Source: Chromera velia (taxonomy: Eukaryota > Sar > Chromeraceae). Taken from it: a stretch of 45,601 nucleotides of DNA. Below, piece by piece: positions 1-12,100 of the stretch. The DNA is taken from assembly GCA_018398765.1 (NCBI GenBank), contig JAHBMJ010004716.1, forward strand, positions 1-45,601, given 5' to 3'. How positions within the stretch are numbered: position 1 is the stretch's first letter; each line of letters starts with the position of its first letter. Made by a program: the position numbers and the translations under genes. The notes under the pieces were generated by a model. The model saw only the letters and a list, made by a program, of their open reading frames with translations. It ran no database searches and was not told the origin of the DNA.

Positions 1-701
1 TTGCAAATTAAGAACATAGTGGACGCCAAACAGGCTACTACCCATCAATTATGCAGAATAAAAAGGTTTTTCTCTCCTTTTTGCTTTCTTTAGTGCTTTT
101 TATAAGACCTGGTTTTATTGTTGGATTCAATCAAATTTAAACATATTCAGAACCTGGTTTAACCTGGTTGTTTTTGCTTTAATTCTGAATTACCCTTTTA
201 AAAGGGCCTCTTTCTCTTGTCTATTTTGATCTTGTCTCAGGCTATTAAATTTGATGTGTCTGCTCAGGATTCGGTTTGATTCTGTTGTTTGTTCTTCTTT
301 TATTGTCTGCAAAAGAGATGTAAATGATCTTTCTCTTTTGAAACTCGAGTCTTTTCTTTACTCACTTGTCTTCATCTAGTACTAATTGAACATTCTGATA
401 TCGATCTAGTTATAAATTATTGAATATCAGTATTCTATCCTATCCTACAACATGAGAACAAGTTTGAGACACACTGTTTGAACCTTGCCGCGCGCCGTTG
501 CGCTCGCAAACTCTTCATCATAATTGATATAAATATAATGCACTGTTTCAATTTCCTGTCGAGACTCGAGAAATCGTTTCAATAGGGTGTTCTCCTCACA
601 TCATTCATCTCAGTAGGACTAACTTTCCCTGAATAGGACTTAATTTCCCTCTATTCCCCCTCAGTAGGACTCACTAAGTCTTCCTCCTCATATCACTCAT
701 C
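1..701. other. AT-rich flank without a recognised gene
   Basis: No open frame with protein-like composition or paired splice sites was seen here. The stretch is AT-rich up to about 480, then has a short GC-rich patch near 488-508. Between about 595 and 705 a short sequence built on CAGTAGGACT and CATCTCA recurs two or three times. It lies just downstream of the stop codon of the minus-strand gene that ends at 702, so part of it is probably that gene's 3' untranslated region. Confidence 0.5.
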
Positions 702-1665
702 TCAAATTACCCCGCAAGCGTCCTTCAAAATCTGGCCATCTTCCGTCTCTCCCTCGGTGAAAGGCACCCCTGTGAGTCGATAAAAGGAGGGTGTATCTGG
801 GGAGAGAACGTTGCCTGCAAAAAGAGACATATGAACAAGTAATCAGATAGCAGACACAAAAGCCTCACTCTTCTTCAAGAATGAAACCCGTTAGGTACCG
901 ACCTGGTGAGCCGACATGTGAAATGATTTCCATCATTGAGTTACTATTCTTTCACGTGAGAGGCGATACGATTCACACGGTAAAAATACGAAACGTTTCC
1001 AAAGAACAATTCGTAACACGCAAATAACTTAAAGGAACTTTCACAAGAAAAGCTTCGTGAAGGTACAGGGGAAATGTTGATATGGAATCCGCACACCCCA
1101 CAGTCTGCAACTTACGTCGCGCCAGGACAGATTTCGCCTTCCCGTTGGCCAAGGTATATGCCATCTTCTCGTAGTACTCCTGCTCTGCAAATATCGGCAC
1201 ACATGCAATGCCACCCATGCAACGGAAAGAACCGAACTGAACAGGACTGCATGGAAACTCTTCCCTGCATGCATGGGAAGGACGAGAATATCAATGGAGA
1301 TCCAACGTCCTTCTACTGCATGTGAGCGAGCAGTCCTGAAAAAGAACCGATCGAGTCTTTTGGGTACTTTTGTCGGTCAACCTTTTCATGTACATCGACG
1401 TACATCGATGAGGCAAGAGTTTTTCTCCATTTTTGAAGAATGAAATACAAAAACACGAAGAGGAAACGACGCAAGATTTCTTCAACCTTCTTTGCAGCCT
1501 GCATGTAATGCTTGACTGACTCTCCTCGAGGATGCACGTCAAGTACACCACCCTTTGGCTCATCGACTTTGCATGACTGAGAACGAATTCGAGTAGCCTG
1601 CACGAGTTCAGGAACATGTTCGTATACACATCCAGACGTGAGTACCACGAATGCTGGTTGTGTTC

Positions 1666-1696
<31 letters not shown>

Positions 1697-4245
1697 TCTT
1701 TCCTTCCTTTCTCCCTTCCTCCTGCTCCTGTCCTCTCTCTCCTCTCTGTCTGCCAACCCTCCTCTTTATGAACGCATTCTCAAACGCCCACAGAAGCTCG
1801 CACACTTCGCTCGCACAACAAAGTACTGCAATCATTCGACAGTAGACAGCTAGACAGACATGAACCAGTTGGGGGGTGAATGGATGAGCATATGAAGAGA
1901 TAGGAGAGCACGAGAGGAGGCGAGAAAGAGAGGAAAATGAGGAGGAGTATTTGGCATCGATTGAGAGAAGACGAAGGGATTGCTGGCCTTTGCCATCCGG
2001 TAGCACTGAGAGGAAAATCTTCTGACGCAGCAGTAATCACTTTTCCGACTGACTAACTGACTGACTGACTGACTGACTGGCTGACGTTGATCAGCTGGAC
2101 AGAAAAGCTGAAACGACAGAAAACACATGCAGGGAAGGACAACTGACGGCCGTGACAGCTTTTTGCCTTGATGCTCCAGAGCGACGCCCTGGAACTCGAT
2201 ATAATAGTCTGAGGATCCTGCGTCTTTCCCAACCAACGCGGCGGAAACAACTTCGTTTCTCTCTCTGCAAATAAGAAGGCAGGATCGAAGACAGACCGGC
2301 AGGAAGAAAGCAACGAAAAACATGAAGAATTGAAGGGAGCACAGCAGGAAAAAAGCAAGCGAGCAGGGAAGGAGGGAGGGAAGGAAGGAAGAAAGGACAG
2401 AAGGGGCCGGACTGCGATGAGCAAAGCATCATTGCTTCGGGTGGCCTTAAACATACGTGTGCTTTCGGGGGGATCGAAAGTGCCGAGCAAAGCTGATTCA
2501 ACAGTCTGAACAGGCCTCAAATCGAATTTTTGCAACATCAAGCCACAGCTTCGTGCATAGAATTCTTCTGGTTGACGGAGTGCGATACACCTATCGATTT
2601 CAACAAATCCAAGAACCTTGAAACGATATGACATTGTAGAGGCAATTTACCCCTGTGTGATGAATCCAACGATCATCGCTTTGGAAGAGATGCTCTCCAT
2701 CACCGGACCGTCAAAGGCTCCTTCCTTTCCGGTGTCCTTCTTCTTAGCAAAGGCCTCTCGCAAAACTCTGCAGACAGCAGAATGAAGAGCGAAGGGAGAA
2801 AGAGAACAAGGATTTGACCGAAAACCGAGAAAGTGAGGCCGGAGACAGACAGGGAGAACACACACTAGACCAGTCAGAGAACTAGAGAATTGGAGTCAGT
2901 AGTTGACACTACTAGTTTGGACGAGGGCGGACTCACCGCGCTCCCTGAGAGAACAAATCGGACTGTACGGAATTGAGCGCTCTCCGGGTCCCCTTGTTGA
3001 AATTAAGAACTGTGTAGTGTTCCTGCAGGTACTAGGGCAAAGGTGGAAACGGCTCTGAATCCCACGGCAAAAGCTCGATCACCGAAATATATACATCAGC
3101 GATTCATTTAGCTGTCCAAGCACCATCGGTCAGTGTATTGTAACACATCCGGGCATTCGCTTGACACAAGGTTCGTGCATGTGTGCGGGAAAATTGCCGT
3201 TCAGGAATGCAACGATACGTAGAGAGACTGTTGAACCCTCCGTTCATCAATTGATCGATTGCGTAGTGAAAGTCGGGGACGGGCAACAACTCCATCTGTT
3301 TCCTTAGTATTCGAAGCTGATGCATTATGAGTGCCACGCCAGGGTATCGTCCATGAATGCCGGACTGCGTGTGTCTGTGTAGGGTTGAGTTGTGCGTGAC
3401 TTTCGGCGAATCGCGCATGCACACGCACTCCGCATGATGCATCTCTGTTCCTAAGCAGACTGACCGTTCCAGCGAGAGAGGGGGTGGAAGATGCGTCGGT
3501 CTTTGGCCTTTTAGTACCGTGGGTGGGAGGGTCCGCGTTCCTTCTCTTCGTGCCTTCTTCTCCTTCTTTATCTGCTTTTTATCACCAGAAAAAGTGAACA
3601 CACAAAAGAAGGAAAATGAGTAGCAGGGAAGGCGGAAAGGGTTACACGAGAAAACAACCATGAAACGTTGGGGGGCGCTATTCGACCAATCATTCGCTGT
3701 CCTCTTAAAAAGAGACTGACCACATCATTTCTTTCTCTCTTTCTCTTCATGAACACAACACAACACAGACAGGCAGGCAGGCAGGCAGGCAGGCAGGGAG
3801 GCAGGTGGACAGATAGACAGAGCAGACCAAAGTGGAAGATAATAAGGACAGACTGAGAGATTGCAGAACATACATGACTACGAAGCTCAGACAAGTACAC
3901 ACGCAGCTGCCGATTCAAGAACGGAGCGGAAGGAAGACGGCTAGAAAATACTCCGAAACTCTTGCGAGCAAAATCCAAGCTGAACGGCCGGGAGGAATCC
4001 ATTGGACGGTACCAACAATTGCCACCATGATTGAGTTTTTGCTGATCTCATCCTGCTTCCACGATGGTATGCACAAACACAGACACAGATGCAGAAACAC
4101 CATGAGACATACCGTTGTCGGATTTCGGGTTCCCTGCTGCTACTCGCATGGCCTGTAGAGCTGCAGGGTTCTCGAGGGGAGCCTCCACAGGTTTCGGGGC
4201 AGCGGTGGCACTCACATGTGACGGTGCGGCTTCTGGTCTCTTCAT
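702..4245 (-). CDS. hypothetical protein, C-terminal exon block (minus strand)
   Basis: I do not recognise this protein. Read right to left, the exons are about 4046-3903, 3364-3219, 3022-2937, 2767-2651, 2590-2413, 1597-1471, 1184-1116 and 814-702. The last seven are phase-consistent at every junction and give about 278 C-terminal residues ending in ..DACGVI and a TGA stop. The conceptual product is soluble-looking and charged, with helical stretches such as RALNSVQSDLFSQGARVLRE and VEEILQQEYYEKMAY. One intron (2650-2591) is only 60 nt, while its neighbours are about 150-820 nt. The exon near 4245-4113 reads well in the frame starting MKRPEAAPSHV, but a TGA stands directly before that ATG, so the 5' end is unresolved. 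The block may be the 3' half of the same gene as the exons at 6413-4615. The exact acceptor at 4046 is weak. Function unknown. Confidence 0.5.
1658..1694 (+). repeat. (CT)n microsatellite
   Basis: About 35 bp of uninterrupted CT repeat, continuing into a pyrimidine-rich stretch to about 1750. It lies in the roughly 815-nt intron (2412-1598) of the minus-strand gene, so on the sense strand it is GA. Confidence 0.9.
3766..3801 (+). repeat. (CAGG)n microsatellite
   Basis: Eight or so tandem CAGG/GGCA units in an intron of the minus-strand gene, between the exons at 4046-3903 and 3364-3219. Confidence 0.85.
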
Positions 4246-4614
4246 TCAGGGCGGCATGGTGACATCCATCAGCCCCTGCGGAGACGCGGGTAGTGCCTGC
4301 GGTCGGACTCCCTGAAAGCAGGCAGGAAGGCAGACAAATAGCGGTCTCAGAGGCGCATCAATAGATCTTCAAATTGATTCTCGACTTTGCCCGTCCTCCC
4401 CAGGAGTCCTCTCCTTTCTCTTTTTCTCTCCCTGTTTTCTCCTTTCTCTCTGAATACCCAGCTGTATCTTTCTCCTTGTCCTACTCTCTCTTTTTCGCCT
4501 TTCTGATAAAAAGTCCCTCTCTCCCTCCTTCTCAATCTCCCTGTCTACCGGCCTTTTGTGAGATGTGCTTGCACGCAGACAATCACTTCAAGAAAAAAAG
4601 GAGGTAAGAGCAAC

Positions 4615-6413
4615 CCGAACGTATGCTTGTCTTTGAGTTGCCAGGACGATCCAATTGGATCAGGGGATGACAAAACTGTGTAGAGAAATTTAAATCTGGA
4701 GGTGGAAGCTCCAGGAAATCTTGAAACGCAAAGTCTGAGATCGAATTCCGACTTTCTTTCTGCAACTGATCACCTGACCTACCTGCGTCTCGGTCATCTC
4801 CAACAGCACAGTCGCAGTGACGCCACGACGGTCTCCCAGAAGTGGCAACAGAACGTAACCTCCCCGTCCGAGCACTCCCCAGCCTCCAAGAGAGCCTTTT
4901 GGCCTTTTGATGACTATGTGGCCAACAAGCTCATTTCTGTTGAGTTTGTGCTGGATGATGGACTTCTTCTCGTTGCTGTTCGTCGGCACTTCAGGTAGAG
5001 AGGATCTGTAGAGGCGGAGCTCAAACGATTCGTGGCCCCCCCCCACGTGTACACTGCCAACCGCTGGCCCGAAAGAAAGCGACTGAAAGGAATCCGTCTC
5101 AGTGTTTCCTCCAGCATTCGCCCCTCCCTGTTTTTTTTTCGTGCTTCGGCGTGTCACAAGGCGAAGAGCCATTTCTTGTGGGGAGACAGAACTCTGTTGC
5201 GCACTCTGTGCAACGACATCCGGAGACAGGGCCTCGACGCGGTGACTCTCGAGGCTCTGCAGATGCCGGGCGGGGTTTTGGGGGTCTTTTACGCAAAGTT
5301 GGTACCTGCAGCCCATTTTGTGTATTCTCTATGGACGTTCTGACGTCGATTTCGAGCAAAAACATCACTCACTAAGTATCCATGTAGAAAGAAGAATCTC
5401 GCAGGAGGGAATGGAGTTTCATGTCGAGAAAAGAAATCGGAGACGGAGATCTGTGAGCACTCGGGAACACACAAAAACGATGTAACGTGAAAGATTCGGA
5501 ATGCCACAAGGCAATCACAACAGAGCAAATATTACCAGGGACGAGTCTTTCAACACAGAAGAAAAGGCACCACTACCGCTACACAGTAGTCTGTTCCGAG
5601 GAGAGAGGGGTTGGACGAGTGACAAGGAGATGGGCCTTTCTGAAAACACCGGCCCATGCATATGCAACCATCCACTCAATTCCGTACAGCGGTACAGAAT
5701 GAGAAACGTAAACAAACGATCGACCGTGCATATTACACACACACGCAGACGCTTGCAGGCCTCTGGTAGAGACACAAATTCTTCCGGTAAATTCAATGTA
5801 GCCCGCTACCCACCGGTACTGCCTAGTGTACTTCTCCTCGTCAGGACCTCTCTTGAGGTAGGCGCTGTGTACTGTGAAGTCAAAAGCCGGAGTACCATTC
5901 ACAACCTGCAATTTTGAAAAAGGAATGGAGAGAGAAGTGATTATGGCACCCTCTGTGTGAGGTTCACGGTCGGCAAACACACTGGGAGCATTACTTGGAG
6001 AGGATCTAAAAGAAGAAAAGACAGACGCAGGGTAACCTTCTTCGAACACCCTGTCATGAACAGACTCACACAAAAACCTCAGTGTCTTTGCAGGCAGTCC
6101 AGATGCAGATTGGGCCCCTTACACAGACAAACAAGTTGAAAACAGTCAGACACTTACAAAAACTGACTTGATTGACCCCGTCTGTCAACTGATCGCTCTC
6201 GACGGCTTTGTACCAGATTTGACTTTTCGAAGAGAATTCGTTCTTCATCTCGCCTTTACCAGCCAGGAATGCGCCCAGGTTCTTTCTATCCACCCCTGTC
6301 AGCTCTTCTGCGAGTCCAAGCGAGGGACACCAGATCGCTGTAGGAGCACTCGTGGCTGGGTCCGTCAAGGGCACCAGCCAAGTTTCATGAGAAGTTGTGT
6401 GCCCAGAAGCCAT
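4615..6413 (-). CDS. hypothetical protein, N-terminal exon block (minus strand)
   Basis: Not recognised. Four exons join in phase: 6413-6168 (starting ATG, MASGHTTSHETW), 5905-5814, 5305-4783 and 4759 to about 4615 (donor TCGG/gttgct; an alternative donor lies six bases earlier in transcription). Together they give about 335 residues. The second exon carries FDFTVHSAYLKRG, and the third has a Lys/Ser-rich linker followed by a beta-rich segment with ELVGHIVIKRPKG and GRGGYVLLPLLGDRR, suggesting a globular sandwich-type fold. No signal peptide or membrane segment is seen. The start was taken as the first ATG of the first exon; an upstream exon cannot be excluded. The gene is divergent from the PIBF1 gene. 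Its 3' continuation is ambiguous because every good donor in the last exon is phase 1, and the strong acceptor at 4320 opens a frame unlike the natural-looking one. It could be the 5' half of the gene ending at 702. Confidence 0.5.
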
Positions 6414-7299
6414 TGGATAACCGTCTACACTGTGACAAGTTGGATGATTCTCTTCTACTGTGAGCCTATGTGTGCCTCGTGTTCACGAAAAGTAGAGGGA
6501 GCGAGCGGAAGGGGTGAGATTCTTTCACTACGCGTCTGAGGGAGTGAACTTGGTTGTTGACCCTTTTTCTTAGAGGGAAGAGAGGGTCCGACTGTTGCTT
6601 TTATGAAACAAACAAACCGTTTCCAGCACTTGTTTGACAGGTGGAAGTCGCTTTCAGGCAACAGAACGATTCAAAATTGCCGCACGTTTTGTAGTACCGA
6701 GCCCAGCTGTCTCTCCAGGCGTTGCAAGCAACAAATCAGCTGGTCACTGCAACAAATGTCCTTCTGGCGATGTATATTAATCTCTCTTTAGTGTCTCTCT
6801 GGTCCTTTGTCGGGCCAGTATGCATCTTGCCTAGGCATCGATGTATATTAATACGTGCAACACAACATTGCATGCGCATGTTGCATCAATCGGTGGGACA
6901 ATGGTGGGACATATATGGTGGGACCGCCGGGCCCCGCCGTATCGGTGCATGACTTTCATGCATGCACTTAATTGGCTGGCATGCCGGGACCCTATAACAT
7001 GACGGCGGGCCCATGCGGGCCCTCAGCTAGTGCACGCAGTGTTTCGATCAGTTGCATTGGCACACTGAGACAATACTGAGACAACATTGAATGATGAGAC
7101 AACTTCATGTCGATAATAATGCTTGTCGACATGATCAATAATGACTAGACAAGACCTTGACACCGCACAGACTCGATCGGGATTCGATCAGCGATGTGCA
7201 TATTCCGTGGGAAGTTAGCTGACGCAATGAGCAGATCAAACCGATGTGCTCCTGAATAGCCAGCCAAGGATTGAGGAAAACGCCGTCAATCAGAAGAAA
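6414..7299. promoter_or_regulatory. divergent intergenic region with repeated short motifs
   Basis: This space separates the first ATG of a minus-strand gene (6413) from the first ATG of PIBF1 (7300), so it should hold both promoters. ATGTATATTAAT occurs near 6771 and again near 6841. GGTGGGAC occurs three times between about 6892 and 6923, followed by a GC-rich palindromic patch with CCGCCGGGCCCCGCCG and later GGCGGGCCCATGCGGGCCC. GAGACAA occurs three times at 7065-7101. No protein-like frame crosses it. Promoter function is inferred from position only. Confidence 0.3.
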
Positions 7300-9069
7300 A
7301 TGCATCAAGAAAATACAAGTGAAATCTCTGGCTTGAAGTCCGAGGCCTCTGACGACGAGCTTGGTATTGGCGTCCGTGGAGGATCACCTTCCTCTTCGGA
7401 GAGAGAGGGGGGGCGAAGAGACAGAACTGCGGCTGCTGGTGCGGCCGACTTCGTATCTGAGAGTTCGTCTGCCGTCTCTGGCGCTGGGGGAGGCGCTGCA
7501 GCTGTGACAGCGGCACTTGGGCTCTCTGCAACAAGCGACGCCTCGGGTGTGTAGGTGAATGGGTGCTGTGGCTGTGTGGGGTGGATGGGACCGTCTGTCT
7601 GAGGTGGAAGGAGAAGAGAAGAAACGTCTGTGATTCTGGCCGAACGCATCTTCGTTCCCTGAGTTCTCTTTCACACCTGCGTGCGGATTCATGTTTTGCT
7701 TTGCATGCTCTGAAACCCTCTTTGTAACTCAGACCCTAGGAGCATCCATTGCCGGAGCCTTCCTCAGTCTGAGTAGAAAATGAACCGCAAAGCTTTCCTG
7801 CGTTGTTGAACAATCCTGGCACGCGTCAGACGGTGTCTTTGTGGATTCTCTTAGTATCACTTGGGGTTTTCAATTGCATTCTTTGGGTCCTTCTCTTTTT
7901 TGTATTCTCTCTTTCCGTGCGTCCGTATTTATTGTTCACGTCCCTCCATGCCCCTGCCTCTCTACTCGCAGGGAGTGTCAGTGGGCTTCTTCAGGATAGT
8001 GAAGACGGGGAAGGGCGCAGCGACGCTGGGGGGGGAGGAGCTGCGTGGCATGATGACGGGGGGGAAGGGGTAGACTTTCGGCTTGGGACAGCGGGGGTTG
8101 GGGGGGATTTGGGAGTAGGGGGGTTGGGTTTGTTGGGCTTGGGATTGGAAGGAGACGGAGGAGTGTCGGTTGGTCTGGGCAGAGAAAGAGACCGCATGAG
8201 AGAGAGGGCATATGCGGAGGCGCAATCCCAGGTGCGTGGGGTCTGACGCTCTTGCACTGTCTCCCCTTTTGCTCATAGTTTGTTGCTTTTGTTCGGCAAG
8301 CTTCCTTTTCCACGAGTTTTCTTTTTTCCACACGTGCTTCCTTCAGGTCGTTCCGCCCAGGTGGATTGGAGAAGAGTCGAGGCAGCCAGACAGGCATAGC
8401 AAAAAGAAAAAAACCGAACAAACTCCAAGGCCATTCATCTTCTTCTCGCAATCCCGCTACCTGTCTGTTTGCCGGTGTGTCTTCATGCGCGTCATTCCTT
8501 CCTTCCCTCCTTCCTTTCTTTCCCTTTCGTTCTCCCTTCCTTCCCTCCTTCCTTCCTTCCCTCCTTCCTTCCTTCCTTCCTTGCTTCCTTCCTTCCTTCC
8601 TTCCTTCCTTCCTTCCCCTGTTCAACCAACAGGCAGCTGCCATGAGCGCAGCACAGGCGCAGGCAATGGTGGCGTCTCTTCAGAAACAACTGGCGGCAAG
8701 CAGACAGGAAGTGGCCGCTTTGAGCAAGTCAGCTTCTTGTGTCTTTCTTTGTCATTACGAAGCAGCGCACAAGCATTCAGTTGGGCACGTGCACTCTTCC
8801 ATCCTGGCTCTGCCTCCACCGCTCGCTTCCTCTATTTTTTCTCTCTCTCCCTCCCACACATTCACATATTGCAGTCTAAATGGCCTGCCGGCGCCACGAA
8901 CCCAACGAGCAGGGGGAAACCAGACAGATGCAGGGGCTAAAGAGGGATGGATGGATGTTGTGGTGTGTGCGGATTCATTCCCATAAAATTCTGGTTTCAA
9001 TGTGGGTGCATGTTTTCTGCTTCACTTCGGTTGAACACACTTGGCCTTCCTTTGGTTCTTCCTTCCTGT

Positions 9070-9100
<31 letters not shown>

Positions 9101-12100
9101 CTAGCCGCCAACCAATGATCTTTCTTCTCCGTTCCTTCTTCCTTCTCCCAACCCATCCCTCTTCGTCAGGGAAGTTGGGCGCTTGACCGTGTCTCCATTT
9201 GAAGCCGAGAGGGAGCGACAGAGACGCACCGACGAGAGGACAAAGGTGCGTCAGTAGGTTGGGAGTCGTTTCCTTCGTGGAAGTTCTTTGCCGACCAAGA
9301 GAGACTCGCGTAGGGCTTCGAAACAGAAAGTTCTCTCCGTCCCCCCCACCCCCCTTTTATCTCCCCCTCTCTTCTCTTTTCTGTCTCTCCGTCCCACCCT
9401 CTGTGTGTGTGTGTGTGTGTGTGTACATGCTGTACGACCGAAAGCGTGCAGGCGTATGGGGAAGAGCAGGTTCTTCGGGAGCAGCTGCGGTGAGTTTGCG
9501 TGCGGTAGCAGCAGCTTGCTTTTGTAGGAGTCTGCTTGCTTGCCTCTTGTCTGCCTGTTTGCCTGCTTCCGTGGCGCCTGCCTGGTGCGGACGCTGCGGA
9601 CATTTTTCTTGCGGACTTTCTTCTTCCTCTCTCTGTGTGTAGATCGACCGGTTAAAGGATTTTTTTTTCATGTGCATCTGTGAGCGTGCCCTCGTTTTTC
9701 TCTCTCCGTCCTCCCTCTTTTTTTCCCTTTCTGCATCCACTCGAAGATCTGAAACAAGGCTCCCTTTCGAGATCGTGATGTGCGGAGGGGCAATCTATCT
9801 CCGCAGTAGATCAAGTTGAATGGTCCTTTTCATGTTGTGGTTAATGCACGCAGAGAGCTGGAACAGGGGTCCCTCTCCGAGGCAGAGTACCACCGACTGA
9901 AGGCGATTCCAGAGGCAGAGACGTCTCTGAGGGAGTTTGTGCTTCTGAGGGTGCGTAGTTGGGTGGTTGGGTGCGGATTGCAGGGAAAAAATTAGGCCTT
10001 GTGCGAATGACTCGGACTTGCTCGTGCGTCACTCTGCCCCGGAAGACAAAAAGAAGAAATGAAAGAAGTATTTGGTCTGCCTGCCTGTCGGGCAGTCTGT
10101 CTGTTTCTCTGATTGACCCTTGTTTTTTCTTCTCTGCGTTGTTTCTCTTTCCCAACAACCTTTCCTTTTTGAAAAGGGAAGTCGGATGTGATCGTCTGGT
10201 TCTTTCTTTTGTGTTCGTGTACGTTTGTGTGTGTGACTGTGGCACACACACACACAGAGAGAGAGAGATGGATTGTATCTGTAGATTCGAGTGTGTGTGT
10301 GTGTGTGTGTGTGCAGTTCCACGAGGCATCGTATAGGTCCCGGAGGAATGCTGCAGAAAGCTCCAAGAGGGAAGAAAACGCACGGTCAGTCGGCCTGTTT
10401 TTTTGCCTCCCCTCACCCCTTTTGCTCTTCACTGATCCCCTTCCAGATTTCTTCTTCAAAAAACGCCTGCATACCCCCCTCCGCACTGGCTGGTTTGAAG
10501 TCTTTGCCAGCCGTATGAACGAAACGTGAACGAATGTTCACTTGCCACTGTCGATCACACCGTCCCCCTCTCTTCAACAGCAACGCTGCATTCAGCTCCA
10601 CTTGTTGCCGGACGTTCTGGTTGCATGCAGTGAACAGAACGTCCTGCTGCATTCCAGGCTTGAGAGGACACAAAATCTTCTGCACCACACAGAGGTAGGT
10701 AGGTCAGCGATGCGAAAGGGATCGCGGAGAAAGACAACCAAGCAACGTAATCCGATCCATGGACTGGTGTTTGAGAGACCGTGCAAACGTAACCCCCCCG
10801 TCTCCACGCGCCACGCTGTTCCCCGTCTCTCTGTTCCTGACTTCTCTTTCGTATGCGACCGAAGAAGGCAGCCAGGCTGCTCGTCTCTTCCTTCCTTTTT
10901 TGATATTTGAAACGCGTCACTGGAATGTGAGTGTGTGAGTGTGTTTGCATATCTAGATGGTGTGAGGGATGGAGGGTTTGAGTGACACCTCTTGACCTTT
11001 GTGTCATTCAATCTGCTGGTACAAAAGAGGTTCGTTCTGTCTGCGTGTCCGTCTGTCAACATATAGTCTGTCAGGGTGTCAGGGTAGCAGTCACTCTGAC
11101 TGTTTGCCTGAAATCTCTATCTAGCAGTACTGTTCTTGAAAGAAAGTGACCTTGTCCCTCCGTCCTCCCCTGACCTGCCCTCCCGTCTCGGCCCTGGCTA
11201 TGCAGACTGCTTTGGAAGAGACGCAAAGTGAACAGAAACGACACGCCGAGGAACACGAGTGAGTCAGCCAGTCAGTGAAGGGAGCAGGTGGGAGGGTGGG
11301 AAAGTTGCCATCAGGTACTTCTTTCTCTCTGCATCCTTCCATCTCTCTTCTTGTCTTTTGGTACTGATGTGTACGTGCGGGCGGCAGGTGGTCAAGGACA
11401 TGGATGGAACAGGAACGCGATGGATTGCAGATGCGCAATCAATGAGGCGGATGCATGAGGGACCAAAAATTATATTTGTATGATGGCGTGCGAGTAAGTA
11501 TGCCCGTCAGTCCATTTGCTCCTCCTCGATGCATGTAGGGGGGTTGTGCGACGCTTGACTGTGGAGCTAGACGACAAGAGGGTCCGTCCTGTCCCTTCAT
11601 TTCTTTCTTTCTTTCTTTCTTTCTTTTTTTTTTTTCTGGCGGTTTTTTTTTTTTCTTTCCTTCCTTTCTTCCTTTCTTCCTTTCTTTCTTTCTTTTCAGG
11701 CGGTCTTTTTTTTTTCTTTACCCCTCCTTTTCTCTCTAGCTTGGTCACCCTTTTTTTTTCATTTTGGTGCTTCTGACTTTTTCACTTCTTTACAAAAGCA
11801 TGGTTTCCTGTCATTCGATGCTCCTCTTCCTCGGCCAGCTCCCAATGCCACGGCTCTCTCTCTCTCCCCGCCCCCACCGCCCACACAAGAGACTCTAACC
11901 CCCCTTCACCCACTCCCTCCCATTTTAAAAAAGAACCAAATCGATGCTACCTACTTGCAGAAAAAGATCGATACGATGTACGACAAGGCCCTCCAATTCG
12001 ACAGGGTCAACAGAGAGCTGGAGGAGACCAGAGAGGGACTCAGGGAGTCAAGAACGGCCAATGCCCAACAGGCACAAGTCAGTCAGTCAGTCAGTCAGTG

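Noticed and set aside
1313-2323. Long minus-strand frames with Ser/Leu/Cys-rich or Arg/Glu-rich runs
   Set aside because: They run through CT/GA and TCAG repeats in an intron; only the segments flanked by splice sites (1597-1471, 2590-2413) are kept.
7978-8690. Frames rich in KEGRKEGRK or LPSFLPSF
   Set aside because: These are translations of the TTCC microsatellite on either strand.
8880-8986. Possible PIBF1 exon after the acceptor at CATATTGCAG/TCTAAATGG
   Set aside because: Including it gives a non-helical Pro/Gly-rich frame, while skipping directly from 8727 to 9170 is in phase and continues the coiled coil.
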